From the NCBI GenBank assembly GCA_944320495.1, contig CALUHR010000009.1, positions 62,001-126,000 on the forward strand: 64,000 bases of DNA, written 5' to 3'. Both the position numbers and the translations under genes were made by a program. Positions 7,395 to 15,768 of the stretch are shown here, one piece after another; position 1 is the stretch's first letter, and every line of letters begins with the position of its first letter. This DNA is from Candidatus Methanomethylophilaceae archaeon (lineage in GTDB: Archaea; Thermoplasmatota; Thermoplasmata; Methanomassiliicoccales; Methanomethylophilaceae). Under the pieces are notes generated by a model. The model had not been told where the DNA came from. It worked only from the letters and a program-made list of their open reading frames with translations, and searched no databases.

Positions 7395-8678
7395 ATGAGG
7401 ACCGCACTCACGGTCGCGGGTTCGGATTCTATAGGCGGTGCCGGCATCCAGGCGGATGTCAGGGCAATGTCCGTCGTCGGAGTCCATGCTGCGACAGTCA
7501 TCACCGCCGTCACCGCGCAGAACACATGCGGGGTAGACGACATCCTCCCGCTGCCGGAGGAGTTCATCAAAGAGCAGCTGGAATCCGTCCTGAGGGACGC
7601 GGATGTGAAGGCGATCAAGACCGGTATGCTGTACAGCGCGGAGATCGTTGGGACGGTCGCCGATATCCTGGAGGATCATGAGGCCCCCCTGGTCGTGGAT
7701 CCGGTTATGGCCGCCAGCACCGGGAGGTCCCTCTCCGACGACGGCCTGGTCGAGGCCATGAGGAGGAAGCTCCTGCCCATATGCGAGCTCGTCACCCCGA
7801 ACAGGGCGGAGGCCGAGGCCCTCGCCAAGATGCAGATAAAGACCAAGGACGACGAGAGGCTCGCGGCCGAGCTGATCGGGAAGGGCGGTTCCGCCGTGCT
7901 CATGAAAGGCGGTCACTACAACGCCCCTACCGTCACGGACGTGCTCTACCTGTCGTCCGAGTTCACGAAGATCGAATACCCCCGCCTCAAGAAGGCCGGC
8001 CACGGCAGCGGGTGCGTCCTGTCGTCGTACATCACCGCGCACATGGCCAAGGGCATGGACATCGCCAACGCCGTGTTCCAGTCCAGGGAGATGATCCAGG
8101 AGGCCATCGCCACCCAGTACTCCGTCGGGAGGGGCGACCAGGTCGTCAACCCGATGGTCCAGAGAGGGGACAGCGAGGGATTCATGGTGCTGGACGCGCT
8201 CGATTCGGCCGCCTCCCGCATCCTCGACGTCGTCCCGGAGGAGCTCGTGCCCAAGGGCGGGATGAACATCGCTATGGCGATGAGGAAAGCCGCCGGGCCA
8301 GAGCAGATTGCCGCCATCGACAAGAGGATGACCGTCCGCAACGGTATGATCCGCAAGGGCGGGCCCGCCAAGTTCGGTGTGGCCGAGGGGCTGTCATATG
8401 TCCTCATGGGCGTCATGAAGAAGGATCCCGAGACCCGCTGCGTGATGAGCCTCGCCTATTCCGACGACATGATGGGCGTCATGGAGGAGGTCGGGCTCAG
8501 GGCGGTCACTGCCGACATGGTCAAGGACCGGATGATGGAGTCTGCCGAGAAGGCCGTCGCCAAGGTCAAGGGGATGCCCGACGCCATTGTGGACAAGGGC
8601 AACAAGAAGGAGCGCGTCGTGCGCCTCCTGGCCAGGGATACGGCGGACATGATGTCCAAGCTGGACCAGATTCTCTGA
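7395..8678 (+). CDS. thiDN: ThiDN, HMP/HMP-P kinase fused to ThiN thiamine-phosphate synthase
   Basis: The N-terminal ribokinase-fold part (about residues 1-255) is ThiD, which phosphorylates hydroxymethylpyrimidine: AGSDSIGGAGIQAD, DPVMAASTGRSL, LKKAGHGSGCVLSS. The C-terminal part (about 265-427) is ThiN, the archaeal thiamine-phosphate synthase (AMRKAAGPEQIAAID, GPAKFGVAEGLSYVLMG). The ATG at 7395 is chosen because CTATTATA (7365-7372) then falls 23-30 nt upstream; an in-frame ATG at 7383 is possible. A separate thiE occurs at 10.4 kb, so condensation capacity appears duplicated. Confidence 0.92.
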   Translation: MRTALTVAGSDSIGGAGIQADVRAMSVVGVHAATVITAVTAQNTCGVDDILPLPEEFIKEQLESVLRDADVKAIKTGMLYSAEIVGTVADILEDHEAPLVVDPVMAASTGRSLSDDGLVEAMRRKLLPICELVTPNRAEAEALAKMQIKTKDDERLAAELIGKGGSAVLMKGGHYNAPTVTDVLYLSSEFTKIEYPRLKKAGHGSGCVLSSYITAHMAKGMDIANAVFQSREMIQEAIATQYSVGRGDQVVNPMVQRGDSEGFMVLDALDSAASRILDVVPEELVPKGGMNIAMAMRKAAGPEQIAAIDKRMTVRNGMIRKGGPAKFGVAEGLSYVLMGVMKKDPETRCVMSLAYSDDMMGVMEEVGLRAVTADMVKDRMMESAEKAVAKVKGMPDAIVDKGNKKERVVRLLARDTADMMSKLDQIL

Positions 8679-8682
8679 AACC

Positions 8683-8700
8683 GACGGCCTTCGGGCCGTC
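8683..8700 (+). terminator. Hairpin terminator after thiDN
   Basis: A 7-bp perfect stem (GACGGCC/GGCCGTC) with a TTCG tetraloop starts 4 nt after the thiDN stop. A T run follows at 8712-8716. Confidence 0.65.
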
Positions 8701-8726
8701 CCCATTATCACTTTTTAAAAGATGAA

Positions 8727-8745
8727 CCCTGGGCAGTGCCCAGGG
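8727..8745 (-). terminator. Hairpin terminator after the FKBP gene
   Basis: An 8-bp perfect stem (CCCTGGGC/GCCCAGGG, loop AGT) lies just past the FKBP stop. A T-rich tract follows on the minus strand. Confidence 0.6.
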
Positions 8746-8753
8746 AAATGATT

Positions 8754-9653
8754 TCAAGCGTTGATTGAGACGATCTCGATCACGAAGTACAGGGTGACGT
8801 TGCACCTCTCGGCGCAGGTCTTGTACGAGAAGGTGCTTCCGTCGACATCGGTCACGTAGACGGTGTTCCCGTCCTCGTCGATGGCCTGGAGCATCTGGAT
8901 CCCGTCGCCGGCGGCGATGGTGTTCTCGAAGGAGATGACGACCTCGTAGTTACCCTCGGAGTCGAATCCGTTGACGGTGTAGAAGACGTCGCCGAAGGCA
9001 CTGTCCTCGTTGCCGATGTAGTCGTACTTGACGCCGGTGCTGGGCATGTTGGTGATGATGACGCTGTTGTCGGTGACGTCGTAGATCACGCTGGCCTGCC
9101 ATCCGTAGGCGCTGGTGAACGCGATGGCGGATCCCGCCTTGAGGTCGACGTCGGGGTACATGTCGTCGAAGGCCTCCTTGGTCATCGTCTGCGTGGCCGG
9201 GACGCTCAGGGTGGTCGAGACGCCGTTGTGCATGGAGTCGCTGGGTGCGACGTACCCGTCTCCGACGAGGATCTCGAGCTCGATCTTGTCTCCGACCTTG
9301 TGGCCGATGAGGGCATTCTCGAAAGCGGCGAGGTAGTCCCCATCTCCGACCGTGACGTCTATGGGCTTGAAGGAGCTGGACGAGTATTCGTTCGACTTGA
9401 CGTAGCCGTCGTTGTCATCCACACCGGAGAGGCTGGTGTCGAAGACGACGGATCCGTCCTCGGTGTAGTAGCCGTAGTAGCTGCCTGTGTAGTTCACCTC
9501 GACGGTGTCTCCGTACGCGACCTTCGTGTCATCCGACTGGATGTAATGTTCGTCAACGTAGACGCCAAGGACGCCCACGCATGCCACGACGAAAACGACG
9601 AAGCAGACCGAGAAAATCGGGTCTCTCTTCTTCTTTATGCCTTCGCCTGTCAT
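8754..9653 (-). CDS. Membrane-anchored FKBP-type peptidyl-prolyl isomerase
   Basis: This protein likely isomerises prolyl bonds in exported proteins on the outer face of the membrane. A basic N-terminus (KKKRD) precedes one membrane helix (about residues 14-33). Then comes an FKBP core: VAYGDTVEVNYTGSYYG, VVFDTS, an insertion, then VTVGDGDYLAAFENALIGHKVGD and an LEILVGDGY segment. About 150 further residues contain FTSAYGWQASV, as in SlyD-type/archaeal FKBPs, and an acidic C-terminal region. The transmembrane anchor and 299 residues distinguish it from cytoplasmic FKBPs. Confidence 0.85.
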   Translation of the reverse strand: MTGEGIKKKRDPIFSVCFVVFVVACVGVLGVYVDEHYIQSDDTKVAYGDTVEVNYTGSYYGYYTEDGSVVFDTSLSGVDDNDGYVKSNEYSSSSFKPIDVTVGDGDYLAAFENALIGHKVGDKIELEILVGDGYVAPSDSMHNGVSTTLSVPATQTMTKEAFDDMYPDVDLKAGSAIAFTSAYGWQASVIYDVTDNSVIITNMPSTGVKYDYIGNEDSAFGDVFYTVNGFDSEGNYEVVISFENTIAAGDGIQMLQAIDEDGNTVYVTDVDGSTFSYKTCAERCNVTLYFVIEIVSINA

Positions 9654-9737
9654 CTGATATCGGAAGGCACCGATACCCTTGTTATAGATAAAGGGTTCGT
9701 AGAGGCGTTCAGCATCGGGGATGATGTGCCAGAGCCT

Positions 9738-10325
9738 TCATCTGACCCTGAAGTTGACGCCCCATCCGCGGGCCATCTCCCAGCATCTCTCCTCGGACTC
9801 GGGAGGGATCGTGCCTCCGACGACGGAGACCGTGACGTCGTCTAGGCAGCGGCTGATCTCCTCGATGAACTCCAGGATCGCCGGGTACGAGCGGTCCCCG
9901 AAGGCCGGGCGGCAGAGCTCCTCGTACTCCTCGGCCGAGGAGGCGTTGAGACTCACCGAGACCGCGTCCAGGACATGTGCCAGATCAGGGACGATGTCTC
10001 TTCCGTTGATGAGGCTCCCGAGCCCGTTGGTGTCCAGGCGGACCCTGGCCCCGACCTCCGACCTTATGCGGCGCGCTATGGTCAGGAGGTCGTCCAGGCG
10101 CTCCGTGGGCTCCCCGTATCCGCAGAACACGATCTCCCTGGCGTCGCTCGCCCTCTCGATTATCTCGGACACGACCTCGTCGGAGGTCGGCTCACGGTCG
10201 AGCCAGAGGTCGTCCGCGTCCCCCAGACGGCGGGTGGCGTTCCTGACGCAGAACGTGCAGGCGCACGGGCATCTGTTGGTCATGTTGATGTACCAGGTGG
10301 ACCCGTAGCGGTAGAGGATGCTCAT
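9738..10325 (-). CDS. TatD-associated radical SAM protein
   Basis: This 195-residue radical SAM protein has the cluster motif CPCACTFCVRN (CxxxCxxC, residues about 20-27), then EIVFCGYGEPTERLDDLL and RLDTNGLGSLING. It fits the small radical SAM family often linked to TatD nucleases; the reaction is unknown. The start at 10325 (MSILYRYGSTWYINMTNRC) matches family N-termini. Its length, the absence of a PylB C-terminal half and its location argue against it being the missing PylB. It is divergent from thiE. Confidence 0.8.
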   Translation of the reverse strand: MSILYRYGSTWYINMTNRCPCACTFCVRNATRRLGDADDLWLDREPTSDEVVSEIIERASDAREIVFCGYGEPTERLDDLLTIARRIRSEVGARVRLDTNGLGSLINGRDIVPDLAHVLDAVSVSLNASSAEEYEELCRPAFGDRSYPAILEFIEEISRCLDDVTVSVVGGTIPPESEERCWEMARGWGVNFRVR

Positions 10326-10407
10326 CGTCCCGTACTTCGACGGCATCCATGATAAACCTGTTCGATCAACGGGAAACGCCGTATACTGGAGCGCCGTTCC
10401 CCTGTTC

Positions 10408-11109
10408 ATGTTCGATCTTTACGTCGTCACCGATTCCGACCTCTCCCGCGGACGCACCGACGCCGAGACGGCGCGTCTCGCCTACGAGGGTGGCGCCGAT
10501 GCGGTGCAGCTCAGGATGAAGCACACCGACGGAGGGGAGATGCTTGCCCAGGCGAGGGAGATCGCGGCGATGGCGCAGGAGATGGGACGGTTCTTCTTCG
10601 TGAACGATCGCGTGGACGTCGCCATGGCCTCCGGCGCAGACGGCGTCCATCTGGGTCAGTCGGACATCCCCGTGGGGACGGCGAGGAGGCTCATGGGGGA
10701 CGACGCGATCATCGGAGTCTCCGTGCAGACGGTCGAACAGGCGGTGGCCGCCGTCGAGGGCGGCGCGGATTATCTCGGCGTCGGGTCCATCTTCAGGACG
10801 TCGACCAAGCCCGACGCCGTCCAGGCGCTAGGACTCGGTGCCGTGTTCGAGATAAGGCAGGCCGTGGACGTACCGATTGTCGCCATCGGCGGGATAAACC
10901 GCGGGAACATCCAGGATGTCATACGCGCAGGAGCGGATGCGGCAGCGGTGGTCTCGGCCGTCGTCGCCCAGGACGATCCCCGTGCCGCCGCCCACGAGCT
11001 CAGGGATCTTATCCTCAAGGTCAGGCCGCACGTGGTCCCGGAGGAGGTCCCTGAGGACCGATCGTCCTCACACGCTTTCCGAGCGTCCCCTCCCTTCTTT
11101 AATATATAA
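10408..11109 (+). CDS. thiE: ThiE, thiamine-phosphate synthase
   Basis: ThiE couples hydroxymethylpyrimidine diphosphate with thiazole phosphate. The 233-residue TIM barrel begins MFDLYVVTDSDLSRGRT and has VQLRMKHTD, FFVNDRVDVAMASGADGVHLGQSD, GVGSIFRTSTKPDA and VAIGGINRGNI. GTATACT (10380-10386) lies 22-28 nt before the ATG at 10408, supporting that start over upstream in-frame ATGs. About 20 C-terminal residues (after LILKVRPHVV) are low-complexity and lie beyond the usual family end. Confidence 0.93.
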   Translation: MFDLYVVTDSDLSRGRTDAETARLAYEGGADAVQLRMKHTDGGEMLAQAREIAAMAQEMGRFFFVNDRVDVAMASGADGVHLGQSDIPVGTARRLMGDDAIIGVSVQTVEQAVAAVEGGADYLGVGSIFRTSTKPDAVQALGLGAVFEIRQAVDVPIVAIGGINRGNIQDVIRAGADAAAVVSAVVAQDDPRAAAHELRDLILKVRPHVVPEEVPEDRSSSHAFRASPPFFNI

Positions 11110-11129
11110 CAGAGGGCCTAGCCCCCTCC

Positions 11130-13604
11130 ATGCGTCCACAGGAAGACTATCTGCGCGATTTCGCCATCCTGATGACGGACAAGGGGGTCGTGGCCGTATC
11201 TGACCCTCAGCAGATAGCCGTTTACGATTACCTAGACCATTCCGGCAGGAGGAGGCCCAGCGACATAGCCGACGCTCTCGGCCTGCCGTCTTCGTCCCTG
11301 CACTTCGTGCTGGACAAGATGGTCGATTCGGGGATCATTATGAGGTCCAAGCCGGACCCGGCGAAGAAGGAGGTGTACTACTCGGTCCTCGCCCAGAAGA
11401 TCGCGGGCTCCGCCGAACCGTCCCCGACCGCCGCAGAGGATTGCCAGAGGGTGTTCGCCCATCAGGATGACAAGTACCGCGGCGTGGCCAGTGTGGCCAA
11501 CATGTTCGAGAGCTACGCCGCCGAGATCGGGCTGGAGCACAGCCAGCTGAGGTCCAGGTACGTAAGGGACCTGGCCGCCGCCATGAGGGACGATATCGGC
11601 ACTGGGGCGCTGGAGTCGGTGATGCAGGCCATAAAGGACCGCTTCACCGCGCTCACCGGGTACAGGATGAGCGTCTACTCTCTGAATCCGCCCACGATCA
11701 TCTTCGAGGGTGACAAGATTCTGTCCTCCAACATGGACATGCTGTCCGGTCTGGTATCGTTCATGATGACCAACGCCACGGGCAGGACCCTCGGGGTCAG
11801 GTCCGTCGAGGACTTCAGCAACGAGGAGACGTCCAGGTTCAAGGTCACATACGACCGCGTGGAGGAGGCTCCTGAGCCGTACATCAACACTTCGCTCCCC
11901 CAGCTCGGGGAGCCGGAGAGGTTCCTGGTCCTGGACATCGACGGGCGCGTCGCGCTGCTGCTGAACGACATCCAGACCAAGCTGGTGGACGCCATCTACG
12001 AGAGGCCTCTCTGCGTGACGGACGTGGTGAACACGGTCGGGATGCCCAGGTCCACCGTGACGACCAATCTGCTCAGGATGGTCGAGGAGGGAGTGGCATC
12101 CGTGTTCTACTCCGAGTCCGGGGCCTTGTACTACGGTCTCAGCTGCTCGATCCTCATGAAGAGGGTGCGTAGGGTCAGCAGGGATTCGACCCTCACGAGG
12201 GCCGCGGTGAGGTCGGCGATCTCCGGCAACGCGTTCCTGGAGGGCTATCTCCAGTACATGCTCGCGTCACTGCAGGAGCTCGGTTTCGAGACCGACTACC
12301 TGATGGTCGTCCTGGGCGCCAAGTACATGAGGGTCGCCGGACAGGACGGACCCAAGAACTTCGATTCTTACTTCGGCAAGATGTCGGACATCGCCAAGGT
12401 GTTCGGGCTGTCGCTGAGCGTCGTCTCGGTGTACCCGCTGACCATCGGCATCACCAAGGACGGCGAGGGGGAGGCCCCGGCGCCGGCCATGACCTTCGTG
12501 AAGGGGATGGCTCATCAGGGACTGGAGATGGCCTCCTCGGGAATATTCGTCAGAGTCTCGGAGGAGACGCCTGACGACATGCGCGTGTCGTTCAAGGAGA
12601 TCTACCCGTCGCTGAGCATGACGCCGGCGGCGGGATCCGAGGCCGAAGCGGAGGCCGAGGCCGCGCCGACCAAGAAGAAGAGGACGTCCTCCGTCAGGGA
12701 GGCGCTTCGCAACAGGAGCGCCAGGTCCGACGGCAGCCCCGTCAGGACGATGCGCTACATCACCGGCATAGCCGTGGTGCTGTTCGCCGCCGTGCTCGTG
12801 GTCTTCTCGATGGGAGGCGGTATGGACAATACCGCCACCGCCGAGACATATACGATAGATGTCGACGCCGAGGGCGTCACGCTCTACGACGTGACCGGTG
12901 TCGAGATCGAGATGCCCTATGTCGTCCCCGCCAACGGCACCGTGTCGTTCTCCGTCGACCTCGGAGAAGCAGAGGCCGTGGGCATGGTCATCAACGGCAA
13001 GGCGATCCCGCTCGACCGGATGTACGAGGCCGTCGACGGCGTGTACACTGTGACCGTGGACCGCGATATGGATCTCGAGGAGCTCAGGACCGTAACCGTG
13101 TCGAACGGGCTGTCCGCCAGCATCTACGATTTCGGCTATGCGGTCGATGCCTCCTACGCATACAACTTCGACGGGTACTACTCGGCCGTCGACTACATCT
13201 CCTCCGCAGGGGCCCTCTGGACCACCGCGGACGCGTGGATGGTGCTCACGCCCGGCGAGAACGGATACGTCTCCATCGATGACGACGCCGATGTGTACCT
13301 GGACAGGATCGTCGTCCCCGCATGGAGCGACGTCTCCGCCTCGTCTGAGACGCTCCCCGCCGACTACGTCACGGTGGACCTGCAGGGCGAGTACGAGGTC
13401 TGCGGATTCCATGTCGAGGGCGAGATGAAGGTCGCCGCGGGAGAATCCGTGACGCTGGAGTTCGTCAGCACCGACGGTCCCGTCGTCCTCACGCTGACCG
13501 AGGGCGGAAGGGAGTCCAATCTCCCGATGTCGCTCGACCGGACGTTCGTCCTCGAGGTCGACGCCGATTCGACGGTGTCGTACCAGCACACGATCGTACG
13601 CTGA
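11130..13604 (+). CDS. Membrane-tethered winged-helix protein with extracytoplasmic domain
   Basis: I do not know this 824-residue protein as a named family. Residues about 10-85 form an ArsR-like winged helix (IAVYDYLDHSGRRRPSDIADAL, then SSLHFVLDKMVDSGII). About 150-230 may be a sensory domain. About 268-340 is a second winged helix (KLVDAIYERPLCVTDVVNTV, then RSTVTTNLLRMVEEGV). An acidic Ala/Glu linker, a basic patch and a single membrane helix follow (about 543-563, ITGIAVVLFAAVLVVFSMGG). The last 260 residues look beta-rich and extracytoplasmic. The topology resembles a one-component transmembrane regulator of ToxR/CadC style; that role is inference. Confidence 0.7.
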   Translation: MRPQEDYLRDFAILMTDKGVVAVSDPQQIAVYDYLDHSGRRRPSDIADALGLPSSSLHFVLDKMVDSGIIMRSKPDPAKKEVYYSVLAQKIAGSAEPSPTAAEDCQRVFAHQDDKYRGVASVANMFESYAAEIGLEHSQLRSRYVRDLAAAMRDDIGTGALESVMQAIKDRFTALTGYRMSVYSLNPPTIIFEGDKILSSNMDMLSGLVSFMMTNATGRTLGVRSVEDFSNEETSRFKVTYDRVEEAPEPYINTSLPQLGEPERFLVLDIDGRVALLLNDIQTKLVDAIYERPLCVTDVVNTVGMPRSTVTTNLLRMVEEGVASVFYSESGALYYGLSCSILMKRVRRVSRDSTLTRAAVRSAISGNAFLEGYLQYMLASLQELGFETDYLMVVLGAKYMRVAGQDGPKNFDSYFGKMSDIAKVFGLSLSVVSVYPLTIGITKDGEGEAPAPAMTFVKGMAHQGLEMASSGIFVRVSEETPDDMRVSFKEIYPSLSMTPAAGSEAEAEAEAAPTKKKRTSSVREALRNRSARSDGSPVRTMRYITGIAVVLFAAVLVVFSMGGGMDNTATAETYTIDVDAEGVTLYDVTGVEIEMPYVVPANGTVSFSVDLGEAEAVGMVINGKAIPLDRMYEAVDGVYTVTVDRDMDLEELRTVTVSNGLSASIYDFGYAVDASYAYNFDGYYSAVDYISSAGALWTTADAWMVLTPGENGYVSIDDDADVYLDRIVVPAWSDVSASSETLPADYVTVDLQGEYEVCGFHVEGEMKVAAGESVTLEFVSTDGPVVLTLTEGGRESNLPMSLDRTFVLEVDADSTVSYQHTIVR

Positions 13605-13620
13605 AACCAATTCCCCTGCC

Positions 13621-14850
13621 ATGCGCTGTCCGAACTGCGGAGCCGACGTGGTGGGGGATTCCCCATTCTGTCCTAGCTGCGGAGCCGACCTGACCTCCAA
13701 GGTGCGCTCCCGCAGGAGGTTTCTGCTCAACGTGGACCGTGGCGTCCGTCATGGGGCTGCCGCGGCGATCACGTTCATGGCCGTGGTGTCGGTCCTAGCC
13801 GTGGTCCTGTCCGCATTCCCTGCTCCCGCGGTGGAGTCCCCGGGACCGGACGACACCTTCCTACCGCCCGATGACGCCATGGAGCTGAACGACGGATACG
13901 TCGTCCTCGGCGGTGCGTTCTCCGACGGGACCATGTCCGCCAAGGTGGACGGCGAGGGATATCTGGACATCACATTATCGGATGCCGTCGCCGACGGATG
14001 CCACACGTTCCTGTGGGATTTCAGGGACGTCGCCTCTGCGGAATCGTACATGCTGACCAAGACGGAGCAGCAGTATCCGGGCGCGGCATCGACCCTCGAG
14101 TGGATCGAGCCGGACTACGGCGAGTGGACCGTCACGGTGACGTGCGTGTCCGACGAGGGCCAGACCGTCGTTCGGGGGACCATATCGTATTACGGAGACC
14201 TGGAGGAGACAATGGTCTGGGAGCACGAGGGCAGGACCCTCAGGGTGACCTACGGGATATCCCTGGGAGTGTACGCCGCCGCTCTGACGGCCGACTTGCC
14301 AAGGGAGGAGGACTCCGTGTCTGCGGCGCTCGGATGCGTGGATGCGGATGCGGCATCCGCCCTCGAGTCGCTGATCTGGGAGGCATACTCCTCCACGTTC
14401 ACCTTCGACCGCTCGTCCACGGACTACGCCCGCTGCATCCTGTCGTTCGTATCATCATGCATAGAAACTCGCGACGACCTCACCGCGTTCGGCACCTCGG
14501 TGTACTGGAGCACTCCCGTCGAGACCCTGTACAACGGCTACGGCGACACGGGGGACAAGGCCGTCCTCGCAGCGTCCCTTCTGGTTGCCGCCGGCTTCGA
14601 TGTGGCGCTGGCGGATCTGCCGGGGATCTGGGCTGTCGCCTTGTCCGGATGCATGGTCGGGTCCGATGTCCCATCGGGATATGCGGTCCTGGGGATCCCT
14701 GTCGGCGGAACCCTCTACCACGTCTGCTCCGTGGACGGGTTCATGGGCATCGGGATCATGCCGGACCTTTACGGGTACGACGGCGGGATAACCTTCTGCG
14801 GGGAGGTGGCGGGCGGAAGGTACGGACTGACGCTCTGCACAACGAATTAA
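13621..14850 (+). CDS. Zinc-ribbon membrane protein with degenerate transglutaminase-like domain
   Basis: This 409-residue protein has an N-terminal zinc ribbon (CPNCG and CPSCG, residues 3-21), a basic stretch and a membrane helix (about 46-66). A beta-rich region follows, then a C-terminal transglutaminase-like domain. The core STPVETLYNGYGDTGDKAVL (residues 297-316) aligns by eye with KFPVETLWDGGGDCEDTTFL of the protein at 16186-18279. Here Thr310 replaces the catalytic Cys and no clear His follows, so it is probably a pseudoenzyme or binding domain. It lies 16 nt after the preceding membrane protein and may be cotranscribed with it. Confidence 0.7.
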   Translation: MRCPNCGADVVGDSPFCPSCGADLTSKVRSRRRFLLNVDRGVRHGAAAAITFMAVVSVLAVVLSAFPAPAVESPGPDDTFLPPDDAMELNDGYVVLGGAFSDGTMSAKVDGEGYLDITLSDAVADGCHTFLWDFRDVASAESYMLTKTEQQYPGAASTLEWIEPDYGEWTVTVTCVSDEGQTVVRGTISYYGDLEETMVWEHEGRTLRVTYGISLGVYAAALTADLPREEDSVSAALGCVDADAASALESLIWEAYSSTFTFDRSSTDYARCILSFVSSCIETRDDLTAFGTSVYWSTPVETLYNGYGDTGDKAVLAASLLVAAGFDVALADLPGIWAVALSGCMVGSDVPSGYAVLGIPVGGTLYHVCSVDGFMGIGIMPDLYGYDGGITFCGEVAGGRYGLTLCTTN

Positions 14851-14873
14851 TACCGATTGGCAGTCGGCGGTCC

Positions 14874-15356
14874 ATGGCTTTCGGATCCGGCGCTCCATCG
14901 GAGGAGTACAAGCTCGTCGTCCTCGTAAGGACGGATCTCGACATGGGCAAGGGCAAGATCGCGGCCCAGGTCGGTCACGCCTCGGTCGAATGCGCCCTGA
15001 GGGCCGAGAAGAAGGACAAGCGCGCCTTCGACATCTGGATGAACGGCGGTCAGAAGAAGGTCGTCCTCAAGGTCGCCAACAAGGACGAGATGGTCCGCTA
15101 CATGTCCGAGGCCAAGAGCCGCGGGCTCTACGCGTGCATGATCACCGATGCCGGCCGCACCGAGGTCGAGCCCGGGACCAACACCTGCGTCGGCATTGGT
15201 CCCGCCCCCGGCTCCGAGATAGACCGCGTGACCGGCGGCCTCAAGATGCTCCGATCGCGGTCAGCCTGCCGCTGCGGGTGTCGAAGACATACCCGCGCAC
15301 GGCCACATCCGAGGGGATCAGCGGGTGCCCGCTTATCAGCCGGACCGTGGACATGA
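14874..15356 (+). CDS. pth2: Pth2, archaeal-type peptidyl-tRNA hydrolase
   Basis: Pth2 releases peptides from stalled peptidyl-tRNA. It has the family motifs KLVVLVRTDLDMGKGKIAAQ, GHASVECAL, KKVVLKVANKDEM and DAGRTEVEPGTNTCVGIGPA, ending in EIDRVTGGLKML. That natural end falls near residue 126 (about 15251). No stop follows, and the frame continues for about 35 Arg-rich residues antisense to the carbonic anhydrase gene. The tail is probably a non-conserved run-on or reflects an indel. Confidence 0.9.
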   Translation: MAFGSGAPSEEYKLVVLVRTDLDMGKGKIAAQVGHASVECALRAEKKDKRAFDIWMNGGQKKVVLKVANKDEMVRYMSEAKSRGLYACMITDAGRTEVEPGTNTCVGIGPAPGSEIDRVTGGLKMLRSRSACRCGCRRHTRARPHPRGSAGARLSAGPWT

Positions 15357-15768
15357 CCTCGTCCTTGGGGCCGGCCAGTCCGTTCAGCCAGCCGTCGATG
15401 TCCGCCGACTCGATCGCGGCCTCATCTATTCCCCTGGCCTTCATGTGCTCCCTCATCCCGTCCGCCGTCACCTTGCGGGCACCGCAGTCGGTGTGGCCGA
15501 TGACGGCTATCTCGGTGACCCCCAGTTCGTAGACCGCGATGAGCACCGAGTGCATGGTGTCGCCGTAGGGGTCTCTGATGCTGGCCCCGGAGTTCCTGAT
15601 CATCGCCGCGTCGCCGTCGCGGATCCCCAGAGCCCAGGGCAGGAGGCGGGTCAGGCGGGCGTCCATGCATGATATCACGGCGAGGCCCATCCTCGGGACC
15701 TTCGGCGCATCCTCCATCTCCGCGGATCCAAGGAACACGCGGTTGTTCTCGAGGAGCCGGTCGCTCAC
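15241..15768 (-). CDS. Beta-class carbonic anhydrase
   Basis: This enzyme interconverts CO2 and bicarbonate using zinc. The 175-residue protein has CMDARL (zinc Cys plus the Asp-Arg dyad), MIRNSGASIRDP and GHTDCGARK (zinc His and Cys). It resembles the small beta enzymes of methanogens and mycobacteria. The start is GTG at 15768, which overlaps the thiM stop (GTGA), so it is coupled to thiM. Its 3' end overlaps the convergent pth2 reading frame by 116 bases. Confidence 0.88.
   Translation of the reverse strand: MSDRLLENNRVFLGSAEMEDAPKVPRMGLAVISCMDARLTRLLPWALGIRDGDAAMIRNSGASIRDPYGDTMHSVLIAVYELGVTEIAVIGHTDCGARKVTADGMREHMKARGIDEAAIESADIDGWLNGLAGPKDEVMSTVRLISGHPLIPSDVAVRGYVFDTRSGRLTAIGAS

Noticed and set aside
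9738-10325. Candidate for the missing PylB (radical SAM protein near the pyl locus)
   Set aside because: It is only 195 residues, has the CxxxCxxC context of TatD-associated radical SAM proteins, and lacks PylB's C-terminal half.
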